Positions 42,707-54,294 of a stretch of 64,000 bases of DNA are shown in pieces (within the stretch, counting starts at the first letter, position 1; each line of letters starts with the position of its first letter). The position numbers and the translations under genes were made by a program. The notes under the pieces are model-generated. The model saw nothing but the letters and a program-made list of their open reading frames with translations, had not been told where the DNA came from and ran no database searches. This DNA is from Sphaerulina vaccinii (lineage: Eukaryota > Ascomycota > Dothideomycetes > Mycosphaerellales > Mycosphaerellaceae): assembly GCA_022570795.1 (NCBI GenBank), contig JAKUDP010000007.1, positions 496,001-560,000 on the forward strand, read 5' to 3'.

Positions 42707-45480
42707 GGCTGCGTTCTTTGGCTGTGAACTCTGTGATTGGGGACTCGTCCTGCGGACAATGATAGCAGCACAATTGCCAAGCGAGAGGCTGATGCGAGAA
42801 GAATACAACTTTGATCGGACAAGATTGTGCTCCGTGTTCGGCCTTGAAGACGACTTCGATTGCTGCTACACTTGTTTGCCAAACCCGATCGTCCTACTCA
42901 CACGTGGGATTATGGTACCACGTTGTCTACACCCCATGTCGCCGAGGCCTCGAACAATTTTTTCGAGCACAACAGCTCTCCTGCATGCCGAGCCAGGCCA
43001 GCTTCGCGTGAGCCCTCGTAGTGGCTCCATGCAGGTCACGGCGCGCCATGCAAAAGCCTACGCAGCATTTGCGTCGATCACATCCACCTCAAGAACGACA
43101 GGCGAGAATGGGAAAGCGAATGTTTCGTACGAAAGCTGGACACAAGCCACAGTGCACTTATGCATATCCTAGTAATGCGCTAGACAAGCTTGACGCTACG
43201 CTGTGTGGGGCTCTTTTGATGCCCCTCGCCGGTTCACAGGATCAACACCCATGCAATGATTATCAATCGGATCAGATTAGATATCAGGCCGAAGTGAAAA
43301 TATGTTGTTCAACGTCATGCCCGATGCCATCCAGACATCGTCTTTGCGACGACAACGCAGTCTTGCTGAAATTTTCGATGTTTGGAGACCCTCCTCGGCC
43401 CGCTTGATCTCGGCACAATAAAGGAACGGCAAGCCAGTAAGTCGAGCCAATACGCTTTCGAGCGTCTGGTGTCGACATCGCGGCCAAAGGACGCATGCAC
43501 ACGAATGAGCTGCACTGCACTGGGAAGATGCCACACCACTCACCAAATGCCGGCAATGTGGGCTGCGGACAGCTCATGTTATATGTCCGACAATTTAAGT
43601 GTGAAAGCTAATGCACACTACTATGTAATGCGCATAAAGACCTTGCCCATCTCCACCTCGCTGTGACAGCGACATTGTCGACTGGACAACGTCGCTGTCG
43701 TCACAATCTCAGCCTGGGTACTGGATTGAGGCCTATTCTGCTCGTTGCAGTAGGACTTGGACATATCGCTGTGCTCGAAAAGAGGCTGGAGACGCTGGAT
43801 ATTGTCGCCAAGGCCACAGAATATTGCGCTCTCTCCGACACTCTCTCCTTACACAGGATCAATGCCATTCCAGTATGCTCAGGACTTAGCCTGCCGAGGA
43901 TCCTGAATTCTAATGATTGCAGGCACCCGAGCATCGTGGTATTGTCGTTGTCGACAGGTCGCTGTCTCCACCGCGGAGCGGAATTTGGGGGGTCCTAGGG
44001 GGTCTGCCCCTTAAGAAGCCCTCCGTAGGTGAATGATTCTAAGTGCCAGCAAAGATTGGACGTCGATAGCGAAGATTGGACGTCGACAGCGAAGATTGGA
44101 CGTCGACAGCGAGGTTGAAGAAGACAAGAATGGTCCAGGACTCGATAGCGACGACGATATTGCAGAGCCTTCTGTTTGTTGATGCTCCGCTGTGGACCAT
44201 AAACAGCGCGTATATGCGACGTGTTACTGGATATTGACACCCTGGTATATGGATCAGATCCACTGTATAGAGACTCGCTTATTCTCGCGTGGATGCACGA
44301 AGGCTGTCGACAATGCCTGCGGCAATCCAGTCAAAAGTGGGTTTTGTCGGACACATACAGTATACTCTGCGGACGCCTCTTACTCACATGTAGAAGTGCA
44401 GCTCCTGCCTTGCCTGTATAGGCAGTCTGTTGATGAATGGACAGTATGAACCCTACACTGCATCCTTGACGCTAGGGTTGTGGAAGGATATGAAAAGATT
44501 CGAGGAACATATCTGATTGTCACTGCCAAGTTCTGCTGTTGCAACCACACCTTCGGTCGTATTGACATTTCAGGCAGTTGTGATGCACATCGTCGAATCG
44601 AGGCCAGCAGGAGACGACACGGAAACGCAAAGCCATTCGATATCTTGTCGCTGTCGTATTCCACGCTGTCGATGTCTATTCATGATTCGACGATCTGCAT
44701 TGTGCTGGAGGATTGGAATCCGTCGCGCCATTGCTCTGTGACATCAATTGACAGGCTACGCGAGATAGGCGTATCACGTCCAGCTGGAGAAGTATGAAAG
44801 CGAATGCGAATACATGAGTGTCCACCGACGCTCTGGTGATGCCTAAACTGGAAGAGAAGAATGACATGCCTCCGCGACATGGCTTAACGATCGGGCTCCG
44901 TTCTGCGCATTGCTCCTACCACTCGATGACATCCTCATCTACAGTGGCTGATGATGTAGGGCGAGGGATGTTAGAAAAGAAGATATTCTGCTGCCTCATG
45001 CCGTGCCGAGAATCTATCGATCTCGCGCTAGCCGGATGCTGATACCAAAGAAGCAGATGTATGTCATCTCTACATTGAGGCTGCTTATTGTCTGCCATCA
45101 ACACCGGCTCGACTAAAGCTGGCTCATGACTCTGCCAGCGATACATGTGATCAGAGATGGCAATGACTCAGCGACAGTCTGATCTACTGTGCCACTCAGC
45201 AGTGCGATTGACCAGGACATCTGATGAACCACAATTGATACACTCCTTGCCATGTATCGCTGCGGCATAACCATTCAAAGTCCTCTTCCAAGAACCTGAA
45301 AAGCTTTGCTGCAGATAGTGACCACATGGCACCATTGTCCGCCAGCAGCGATCAGCGGAGAGCGGCTTAGAGTGTCAGGGGAGAACATTGATTGCCCACA
45401 CGGTAAGGTACGCACGGAGAGCAGACATCGATGTGTGGAGCTTAGAACCGCCTCCTTATCGCTCTACTTCACATGGAGTC
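42707..45480. other. 2.8-kb intergenic region inside the cluster
   Basis: No gene is supported. The frames are short, overlap and lack family features; one plus-strand frame of 157 codons at 42699-43172 has no likeness I recognise. A one-mismatch SreA-type site (ATCAGATTA, 43271-43279) lies upstream of the SidA-like gene. A short tandem repeat lies at 44051-44110. The length of this gap against its compact neighbours suggests a lost or decayed gene or an old insertion. Confidence 0.5.
44051..44110. repeat. Three tandem copies of a 20-bp unit
   Basis: The unit is GAAGATTGGACGTCGACAGC. Copies at 44071-44090 and 44091-44110 are identical, and the copy at 44051-44070 differs at two bases. Each unit contains the overlapping palindromes GACGTC and GTCGAC. 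It is noncoding as far as I can see. Confidence 0.85.
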
Positions 45481-46422
45481 CTACAACTTACTCCCCTTCG
45501 CACTATCTCCTTCCTCAACCAAGACCGCCACTCCATTCGCCAACACCACCCTTCCCTTCACTTTCGCGATAAATTTCACCTCCATTTCATGTCTCTTATC
45601 AGTTTTCGCCTCCCACATCTCGACCTCGAGCGCATCTCCGGGCCTCACACGACTAGCGAAACTTGCCCGAAAGCTCTTCAGCCCACCATTCGCAAAGGTC
45701 TCCAAGATGATTCTGGCTGCAACATTCCAAGAATACAAACCATGCATGATCGGCGTAGGCTGCACAACGGCCTCAGTCACATGCGTAGCATGTAAAGGGT
45801 TATAATCTCCATTGAGCCGATACAGAAAATGTGCATTCGGAGCGATGTGGTGTAAAAAGCGAGCGTCCGGTTCTCGGCGTGGTTGCTGCGTTGTTGCTGC
45901 ACGCTCATTGGGACCGTTCCATCCTCCTTGGCCCATGAAGATTGCGGTTTCTGACATGCGGGTATACAAGACATCTTGCTTTCGTGCGAATTGCTCGACA
46001 AGATCATGCTCCGTCTTCACGATCGTTGACGATCCAAGTCCTTTATCCCAGATTCCCACGATCTTCGACACAATCACAAATCTGCTGCCCTCGGAGGATG
46101 TAGGCAAAGGCTTCACAATTTCCAGTGTTCGTTCGCCGTCCACGACTCGTCGGATATCGAGTGCTGGCAACCCAGGTATGACATCCTTAGGTGGTGTGAG
46201 ATACTTCGTAAAGTGTTCTGCGAAAGACGAGGTACTTGTATAATCGTGCTTGAAAGTGAGTACGATGGGATAGGTTGGAAAGGCAGAGAAGTTTGGATCT
46301 AGTTCGTAGCCGTGTTGGAGGTCGTCGGCACTGCAGCCGATGGACGCGGCGAAGATGAGGGGGTCGCGTTTATTCCAGGAGCCTAGCTTGACTGGGTACT
46401 GGTAGATAGGCTTGGAGGACAT
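45481..46422 (-). CDS. Peroxisomal MaoC-type enoyl-CoA hydratase (hydratase 2)
   Basis: This hot-dog-fold enzyme adds or removes water at 2-enoyl-CoA. The start is ATG 46422 (313 residues); the longer frame begins at a non-ATG codon. The hydratase-2 motif YRLNGDYNPLHATHVTEAV supplies the catalytic Asp/His pair, followed by QPTPIMHGLYSWNV. The N-terminal half is a second, degenerate hot dog (FAASIGCSADDLQHGYELDP), as in the hydratase domain of fungal multifunctional enzymes. The C-terminus KGSKL is a strong PTS1. In known fusarinine/TAFC pathways the mevalonyl-CoA dehydration is done by SidH, a crotonase-fold enzyme. Here a MaoC-type enzyme sits next to SidF, so it may do the same job by a different fold. 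That role is inferred. Confidence 0.85.
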   Translation of the reverse strand: MSSKPIYQYPVKLGSWNKRDPLIFAASIGCSADDLQHGYELDPNFSAFPTYPIVLTFKHDYTSTSSFAEHFTKYLTPPKDVIPGLPALDIRRVVDGERTLEIVKPLPTSSEGSRFVIVSKIVGIWDKGLGSSTIVKTEHDLVEQFARKQDVLYTRMSETAIFMGQGGWNGPNERAATTQQPRREPDARFLHHIAPNAHFLYRLNGDYNPLHATHVTEAVVQPTPIMHGLYSWNVAARIILETFANGGLKSFRASFASRVRPGDALEVEMWEAKTDKRHEMEVKFIAKVKGRVVLANGVAVLVEEGDSAKGSKL

Positions 46423-46611
46423 CCTGGTTGTTCGGACACGTGACGTGGGAAGAGGACTGGTCGCGATGGGGCTCTGCAGTGGGATATGCTGTGGCTTATA
46501 TGTTCTCAAGGACCGGCGGAATTTCGATGTTGATCGGTCTTGCAGAATGGCGATTCAGAGCCACTCTATTCATGCTGCATGATTTCGAAGACATTAATGC
46601 TCATTTGTACT

Positions 46612-48044
46612 TCACAACTTCGACTGAATAGCAGTCAATTGAATGCCTGTTCCGCCAACCTTTGTCTCCCCATCCCAGTACAACGGCGAGATCTGGAAGA
46701 ACCTCTCTCTGCTGACCTTCATAGCTCCACTCCTCTTATGCGTCAAGTCCACGAACTTTGTGACATTGAAACCACACATCAAGTCATAGCTCAGAACAGT
46801 CGCGTTGGTTGCCTTCGGCTCACCGATCACCCAATGTGTGCGAGGTTCGTCCAGGAAGAGATAGTGAATCGTGCTCGACCACCAAGCAGATACCCGGTGA
46901 GGACCACGAAAGGAAGTGTCGCCTACTAGTGCATGTCGGCCGCGATCGAAGTCACCTGCATCGCAGTATACACCGAAGTGATCCTCCTGTATGCCATGTC
47001 AGCCGAGATTCAGAAGTTTGTTCCGCATTGTAGCCATACCTTGCCCCAGTATATTTCATAGTATGCAAAGAATGTGTCATCGAACTTTGCTAGTATAGTA
47101 ACCACATTTCCATCTTCATGCAAATTCTTCAAGTATGTTCTATGCTCATCCAATGTCCCAGTCTCGTTCCACCCAGCTGCCACAAACGGGTCATTCTGCC
47201 ACCTGTTGAATAGACCCAGATGTTCAGGATCGTTGTAATCGAGAGCAATCATACTGAAGTGCTCGTCCAGATGCGGAATGTACCTGCTATATATGATCGA
47301 TCCCGGCGCAGGCTTCGCAGGCCTACGAGGATGGAAAGCATGTACACGCTGTTCTGGGAACTTGGTATCTGCAATGTGGTCTACTGGCAAGACTGGGTAT
47401 TGATCCAAGGGCTTACCAGAGACTGTCGCTGTAGCTGGCGCCCATACTGGTCGTGGTCCAAACGGTGATCCTGCGCCTTGCCAGAAGTTGCCTCGGAGAA
47501 GCACAATTTCGTCTGGATACGCTCCTGAAGTGCCTGCATCAGGTCTCGCTGGCACTTCGCGGTTCTCTGGAAGAGGATGCTCCACTGCCAGTCCAACGTA
47601 CTTCAGCTCTTCCGAAAGCTCTCTACTACCAACTCCCTTCAGCTCTACGCGGAAGTGCTCCAAATTTGGAGAAAGCGTGAAGAGGGCGTATATGATGAGC
47701 CAAGCTTGTGCTATAGTGGGCTTGCTACTGTCATTCCATGTCCAGAATGACTTAGGAGATCGCCGAACTCTGCCCCAGAAGAAGTTGTTGCTCTCCGGCG
47801 GAAGCTGGTCTCTAGGCTGGTCCTGCTCTGGAGCTGTGAAGTAGACATTGCTATGTAGCTGCACCGGCGGCAGTTGAGCATCTTTCCTGGTCATGGACTT
47901 GCCATTCTTTCGCGGCTCGTGCTGGACTCGTAGAAGCTTGCTGCCATACCTCGTCGGTGCCTGCTTGACATCCACTTCGTGAATGCGATATGTGGTAAGA
48001 TATGGGTGCGGTAAACGCAGGGTGAGTGGCAAATTGGGAGACAT
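46612..48044 (-). CDS. SidF-like hydroxyornithine acyltransferase, peroxisomal
   Basis: SidF transfers anhydromevalonyl from CoA to N5-hydroxyornithine. Exons 48044-47040 and 46986-46612 (GTATGG donor, CATACAG acceptor) join exactly in frame for 459 residues, near the known SidF length. The C-terminal AlcB/GNAT-type domain is clear: SIIYSRYIPHLDEHFSMIAL, FNRWQNDPFVAAGWNETGTL, YYEIYWGK joined across the intron to EDHFGVYCDAGDFDRGRHAL, then FLDEPRTHWVIGEP. The C-terminus QSKL is a perfect PTS1, matching the peroxisomal location of SidF. It lies 189 bp upstream of the hydratase on the same strand, and is divergent from the ABC transporter. Confidence 0.9.
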
Positions 48045-49017
48045 TGTCGTTGGCAGCTTGAGGGACTCACCTGCTTGCGAGCGAATGGTGCTTCAGCTAC
48101 AGTATCTCATGCCGATGAGCTCGTTCAGCTCGGCTGTATGCGTGCTGTCGTGCGAATACTCGCGCTATACCCATGTCAAGTTCTTGTGCACTGTGCTTGT
48201 GGCTGGTGTACGAGGAACTCGAAAGACCCATTCTGCTGCTGCCGACGACAACGTCACATCGCGCATGTACCACATATCAGAAATTGTACAATGACGATCG
48301 ACCTTCCAGAAGAAGACGTCGCGTCGAAGAATTTTAGCACAGACGTCTGATTGATAAGATTGATAAAAACATGCAGGGGTTCACAGACTCCACCTCTTCG
48401 GATTTCGCTTCGCCCTCTCCACTCATCTCTCGTCCACCAACGACATTCCACCTACAACATCCGAACACGGCAAACGCGACCTTGCGCAGGCCTCCAAGAC
48501 ATTGCCCAAGAATCAGGATGTGGACCAATGCAAGCCGAGCGAAGAGTTTGCCTCTTAGCGCCATAAGAACGTCAGACAAGACGCGTCCCACCCAATACGA
48601 CGTGGCATTCAGGCCTCAAAAAGAAGCATACCTGCGGATCAGATAGGTCCCAATGCTTGGTAGCGTGGTGTATCTGATCCGAGCGGGAGGCAACTGCACA
48701 CGAACATGTGCAGCAGCGTTTGACTAGGATTCTGCCATGCCTCTCGCGCGGTGTAGTGCCCAGGAGTGGGCGCGATCGTGGTGATGTCCATGTCGTACGA
48801 CTAATCACGACTAGACGCAGAAAAGAAGTTCTCTGTGCAGCAGGTGGGATCGTTCTGTCTTGGCTCGACTCCGATGCCGCTATCATGGCAGCTTCTCGAC
48901 TCTGTGGCTCGCGCCATTCCTCCATGTCACATGTTGGCGTGTTGATGGCAGACGTGAAGGAGCAAGCCCCAGGCTCAACGAAGAGTCCGGCTCCGTAGAA
49001 CATCGACGTTTGCCAGT
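48045..49017. promoter_or_regulatory. Divergent promoter of SidF-like and ABC genes
   Basis: This 970-bp gap holds two one-mismatch SreA-type sites: ATCAGATAG at 48638-48646 and GTATCTGAT at 48670-48678. Two GATTGATAA elements lie close together near 48350-48366. No exact ATCWGATAA and no supported gene. Shared iron control is plausible but weaker than at the NRPS promoter. Confidence 0.45.
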
Positions 49018-52000
49018 ATGGGTATGTTCAGCAAGAAAAAGGTATGTATCCACTTCCATGTCCATATGGCTACGACTAAGCTGTCTTGCGCAGGCTGCTG
49101 AGCAGAAGGAGCCCGAGAAGCCCAAACAGCCGTGGCATAGGGAAGCTACGACCTGGTTTCGACTATTGCTCAGCCCTGGTTATACCATTTGGGATGTGCT
49201 CCTTCTTATCGGAGGCGTTATCGGGTCCATAGCAGCTGGTGTGCCGTTTCCACTGCTAGGTATCCTCTTCGGTCAACTCATCGACGACCTCAACAGCGCC
49301 GACTGTGCTCAGTCAGATGCGACCACATCTACGGGAAGCCTCAGCGACTCTGTTATCCAGAAGGTCGCATATATCTGCTATGTGACTATCGCCAATTGGT
49401 GTTTCATCTACATATACACCAACTGCTGGACTGTCTTTGGTGAGCGACTCGTGCGCAGATTACGCGAGAGATATCTTCGCGCACTTCTACGACAGGAGCT
49501 GGCCTTTTTCGATCAATTGCCTGCTGGTGATGTGTCTTCGAGGCTATCTGTCGACCTTAATTCAATCCAAACTGGCACTTCTGAGAAGGTCGGGATTTGT
49601 ATCGCCAGTGTGTCGTACTTTGTCGCGTCATACATTGTGGCCTTCTACAAGTATGCCGAGCTTGCTGGTATTCTGGTCTCTCTGGTACCAGCTTACTTTC
49701 TGATGGCCTTTGTTGGCTCATACTTCATCAAACGATACAGTAGCAGAGTGTCAGATCAGCTCGCTCTAGCGACATCCATCGCATCGGAAAGCTTGAATAA
49801 GCTGACTATCGTTCATGCTTTCGGAGCCAATGCTCGTTTGGAGTCCAAGTTCGCAGAGTATCTAGGCGAAGCTCGCAAGCAAGGTTTCAAGAAAGCTATT
49901 ACTGCTGGAGTACAGCTCGGCTTGCTCTACTTCATTGCATACTCAACGAATGCTCTGGCGTATTGGCAGGGCAGCGAGGGCATAGCGCAGTCTGTCGAAA
50001 GCGGTGATGGCGGCTCACGAGTCGGTGCTGTCTACACTGTCATCTTCTTGCTCATCGATGGTATGTACCAAGGCTTTGTCATTCTCGAATCATGCTGACA
50101 TGACCTCTAGCATCATTCATCATCAGTCAAGTCGCACCTTTCATGCAGATATTCGGTACTGCAGCTGGCGCTTCCGACAAGCTCAACGATGCTATTGATC
50201 GCAAGTCTGCAATCGACCCAACTGATGCAAGCGCAGGGCGACGCTTTGATCGCGCTGATGGCGCCATCGATTTCGATAGTGTCAAGTTCGCATACCCTAG
50301 TCGACCTGACGTCGAGGTCCTCAAGGACTTGAGCATCACGATTCCTGCTTACAAGCACACAGCCATAGTCGGCCAGTCTGGAAGTGGCAAGTCAACAGTT
50401 GCTGCGCTGCTTGCGAGACTGTATGATCCCCTGGATGGAGTGATTAGACTAGATGGGGCTGATCTCAAGGAACTGAACGTTGGTCAACTGCGTGGTCTCA
50501 TCGGTACTGTGCAGCAGGATCCCGGACTACTCGATCGCTCAGTTCTGGAGAACATTGCTCATGGTCTCATCAATTCATCTGCTGGCTCCGAGGAGATCAA
50601 GGTTGTACTAGATGGTCACCTCGCTGCGTTTGCTGAGAAGGTCCGCCAAAGAGACAGCGGGAACTTCGATGCCGTCCTCACTCATGAGTCGGAAGCAGTA
50701 CAGAGCGTCGTTTCCCGTGTTATCAAAGCTGCAACCATTGCTGATGCCAACGGCTTCATTGAGCGACTTGATGATGGCTTCGCTACTAGTGTCGGGTCTT
50801 CTGGGAACCAGTTCTCTGGAGGTCAGAAGCAGCGGATTGCACTATCCAGAGCGCTCGTACGCGACCCGAAGATCTTGCTCCTGGATGAGGCCACTTCAGC
50901 ACTGGATTCTCGAAGTGAACGCTTGATCCAAGGTGCACTTCGCGAAGCAGCCAAAGGTCGCACAACGATTAACATCGCACATAGACTGTCAACTGTCAAG
51001 TATGCAGACAACATCATTGTCATGAGAAGTGGTAAAGTGGTCGAGCAAGGCACGCATGCTGAGCTCATCGCAAAGGACGATGTCTATGCTAGTATGGTTC
51101 GACTGCAGACTGTTAGCCAGAACCAGGAGCCGGCCGCCACTGAAGAGACTACCCAGGACGCTATTTCGTCCCGTGACTCGTCTAGCGACTTTGGTAATGA
51201 GAAAGAGGCCATCCGAGAGGCAGCTGCAACTCAGGCCCCTCTAAACGAAAGGGCTATCAAGAAGTCTGAGACCGAGGACAAGAAGAACGACCCGGAAAAA
51301 GGCAAGAAGATCAAAGACAAGAAGCGTGGTGTCTGGTCAACCATTAGCGGCATTGGCTCTCTCACCCGCTCACAAGCCTTGTACCTTCTGGTCGCTTTCA
51401 CTGCTGCTGCAATCGTGGGAGGATCATATTCTGGAGAGGCTGTGATCTTTGGTCACACCATCAGCAGCTTTAGCGCGTGCAACGAAGCTTCTGCGATTCG
51501 ATCTGCTGGCCATTTCTGGGGTCTGCTCTTCTTCATATTGGCCATCATTGAGTTCTTTGCCAACCTGACGATGGGCTCACTTTTCGGACTCGTCGGCGAG
51601 AACACTCTATACAAGATTCGGATCCTGTCGCTGCGAACACTGCTTGGGCAAGATGCTGACTGGCATCAGTCGGAAGGCAGAGATCCTGCAGGACTTCTGT
51701 CTTTCATCACCAGTGACGCCAACGCGTTGGCCGGCTTGACGGGCACTATCCTCGGCACGCTCTTCTCCATCTTGATCAACAGTGTTGCAGGCATCGCACT
51801 CTCTCTTGCAATTGCCTGGAGGATCGCTATCGTCCTGCTTGCCTGTGTTCCGATTCTTCTAGGTTCTGGTATCATGAGACTGCGGGTCTTTGCCAAGTTC
51901 CACGAGAAACATGGAGCTGCTTTTGCTAGTGCCACAGGATATGCAGTGGAAGCCGTCAACTCGATTCGTACCATTTCCATCTTCTCTTTGGAAGATGAGG

Positions 52001-53184
52001 CTGTGAACGTCTATCATCGCGCACTGAAGAAGCCATACGAAGAAACGCTGAAGTCAATACTCTACAGTAATGCTTGGCTTGCTACCGCATACAGTGTTGC
52101 CAACCTGGTGTATGCGCTTGCATACTACTGGGGCTCCCAGAATATCATTGACGGATATGCCAGTCAGAAGGAGTTCTTCATTGTCCTCCCAGCACTCCTT
52201 TTCAGTGCTCAGACATGTGGTCAGCTCTTCGCCCTGGCACCAGACTTCTCCAAGTCTCGTGTCTCTGCATCTCGCCTGCTGGACCTCATCGACATTGGCA
52301 AGCAAACAAACATTGTTTCCAAGCACGACATCCACGCCTCACCTAAGAACCTCTCCTCGCCATTCGATCATGAAACCAAGTTGACCTCCGACATCGAAGC
52401 TGGCATCGAGAAGCCCAACCTTCCACATACAGGTGGCGCAGCAGTCAAGTTCGAGAACGTCCATTTCTCCTACCCAGCAAGACCAGACGCCGAAGTCCTC
52501 AAAGGACTAGACCTGGACGTCAAACCGAATCAATTCGCTGCGCTCGTAGGTCCATCTGGCGCAGGCAAGAGCACAATCATCTCTTTAATTGAGCGATTCT
52601 ATCGGCCTTCAGCTGGTCTCATCACGATCGATAATCGCAACGTCAGCGAGTTCATCGGTCCAGACTTCAGAAACGACATTGCGTTGGTGCCACAAGAAAG
52701 TGTCATGTTCGAAGGAACATTACGATTCAATCTCTCTTTAGGAGCACGCCCAGATGTCAAGCACGTTACTGACGAAGACATTATCGAGGCTTGTAAGCTC
52801 GCCAACATCCATGAGACGATCATGACCTTGCCTGAGGGATATGATACACGATGTGGACCTAATGGGAATCAGTTCTCCGGAGGACAACGACAACGACTTT
52901 CGATCGCTAGGGCTCTACTACGTAAGCCGCGGCTCCTGCTACTTGATGAGAGTATATCTGCACTCGATAGTGAGAGTGAGAAGATGGTACAAGATGCTTT
53001 CGAGAATGTCAGAAAGGGCGTGACAATTATTGCTATTGCGCATCGTATTCATAGTATTGAAAGGGCTGATAGGATCTTTGTGATCGAGGATGGAAGGTGT
53101 ACCGCGAGAGGTACACATAGGGAATTGTTGAGGGATAGCGAGAGCTATCGGACCAATGCTCTACATCAAGTGCTAGGTGATTAG
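49018..53184 (+). CDS. Full-size ABCB transporter (SitT-like) of the siderophore cluster
   Basis: This is an ATP-driven exporter with two halves (TMD-NBD-TMD-NBD). Three exons give 1354 residues: 49018-49041 (only MGMFSKKK), 49094-50060 and 50111-53184; both introns have GTATGT donors. NBD1 shows GQSGSGKST (about 418), FSGGQKQR, LLLDEATSALD and IAHRLS. NBD2 shows GPSGAGKST (about 1145), FSGGQRQR, LLLLDESISALD and IAHRIH, so both sites look catalytic. A Lys/Glu-rich linker joins the halves. TMD1 includes VLLLIGGVIGSIAAGVPFPL. Related ABCB proteins sit in several fungal siderophore clusters and may export siderophore, intermediates or degradation products. Location is probably plasma membrane or an internal membrane. 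Confidence 0.92.
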
Positions 53185-53426
53185 AAGGGAACGGTAGTGT
53201 ACGTGGTGGGTACGCGATGAGAAATGGTAGCGAGACGCAATTGCACCAAACTCGCCGGCTGGATTCGATGTTCTATCCCACTCATCTCACACAGTCTTCT
53301 CCACATCTACCTCTCTGGAAGCTGCCCAGCTCGTTCGCACTCAAGGAAACTCAATCGATCTCATCGCACAGACAAGGCTTGTCACTATTTACACGAGCTC
53401 AACCCGCGTGTTCACATTCCACAGTC

Positions 53427-54128
53427 TCATTCATACCTGTACAAACAGACCTCGCCTCGCTGACAACGTCCGCAAGGGTCGAAACGGCATACTCTTCCGG
53501 CTCGTGATTCTGGCCGGGTCTCTCCTTGTGTAGTGTCTATCCTGGGAAGCCGATGCACACTGCCTCTGCCTCCATCTGCAATAGGCACCTGCGAATAAGT
53601 AATTCTCGGCATCGTGTTGGACACTGGAAGCTGGAGCGACTCATCTGATCTTGGTCCAGAGGTGGTGTCCTGCGAATGCGTAAGACTTTGTTGGTCCTGA
53701 TTAGATGTCGAAGCGCTGTCTTGAGCAGCTGATAGTTTAGCATCAGTACTGCGCTTATGGTCTCGGTACCGTTTCCGTTGACGCGCAGTAAGTCGCTGTT
53801 GGGTTGGCAATGGACCGGATTCAAAATTGATCATGGCTGGTGTATGGGAAACGGGTGGCTGCTGTGATGTTGACGATTGTGGCACTGCCAGCGATGGCAG
53901 TGACTTGGGCGCTGTACTTGGATCTACTTCTGTTGTGCGATTGTGCAAGTCAGAGATCGGTTGGTCGGACTGATCGTTGACTACTTGTTGTTGTGACTCA
54001 ATATCATGGGCATAGCGGCAGTGCTCTCCGTGCTTGCAGTAATTAACCGCGCAAGTGCTTGATACACCTCTTCCTTTCCGGTTGCATGGCTTGGGCGAGG
54101 AGAGGCCGAGCAGCGATATTTCAGACAA
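53427..54128 (-). CDS. CCCH zinc-finger protein, 5' end unresolved
   Basis: An open frame of about 233 codons has a CCCH-like finger near its N-terminus (CAVNYCKHGEHCRYAHD: C-x4-C-x5-C-x3-H) and a cysteine cluster at its very C-terminus (CRFDPCGRCQRGEVCLYRY). The middle is Ser/Gln/Pro-rich and probably disordered, with a basic patch RQRKRYRDHKR. CCCH fingers usually bind RNA. The frame opens at a non-ATG codon, and the first in-frame ATG comes after the finger, so a 5' exon is likely to lie upstream near 54130-54290; I could not fix its splice sites. Convergent with the ABC transporter. Confidence 0.55.
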   Translation of the reverse strand: MSEISLLGLSSPKPCNRKGRGVSSTCAVNYCKHGEHCRYAHDIESQQQVVNDQSDQPISDLHNRTTEVDPSTAPKSLPSLAVPQSSTSQQPPVSHTPAMINFESGPLPTQQRLTARQRKRYRDHKRSTDAKLSAAQDSASTSNQDQQSLTHSQDTTSGPRSDESLQLPVSNTMPRITYSQVPIADGGRGSVHRLPRIDTTQGETRPESRAGRVCRFDPCGRCQRGEVCLYRYE

Positions 54129-54294
54129 AGTGAGAAGTAGAGGACTTCCTACATGTTAGCTGAAGACCAAACAAATCAACACAAAGAGCTGCTAGATTCC
54201 CGCAGATCAAGTGGACAATTGATTGGTGAGATTCCGCAAACACTTCAATTCCAAAGACACTGGCGACCTCTAGGAGTCTCGATTGTGCCGGACT

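Noticed and set aside
42699..43172. Plus-strand ORF of 157 codons beside the SidA-like gene
   Set aside because: No domain, signal or plausible composition, and it overlaps the likely SidA-like promoter.
48860..49093. Upstream in-frame extension of the ABC transporter to 48860
   Set aside because: The extension has no suitable features, and an 8-codon first exon from ATG 49018 with a GTATGT-CAG intron fits better.
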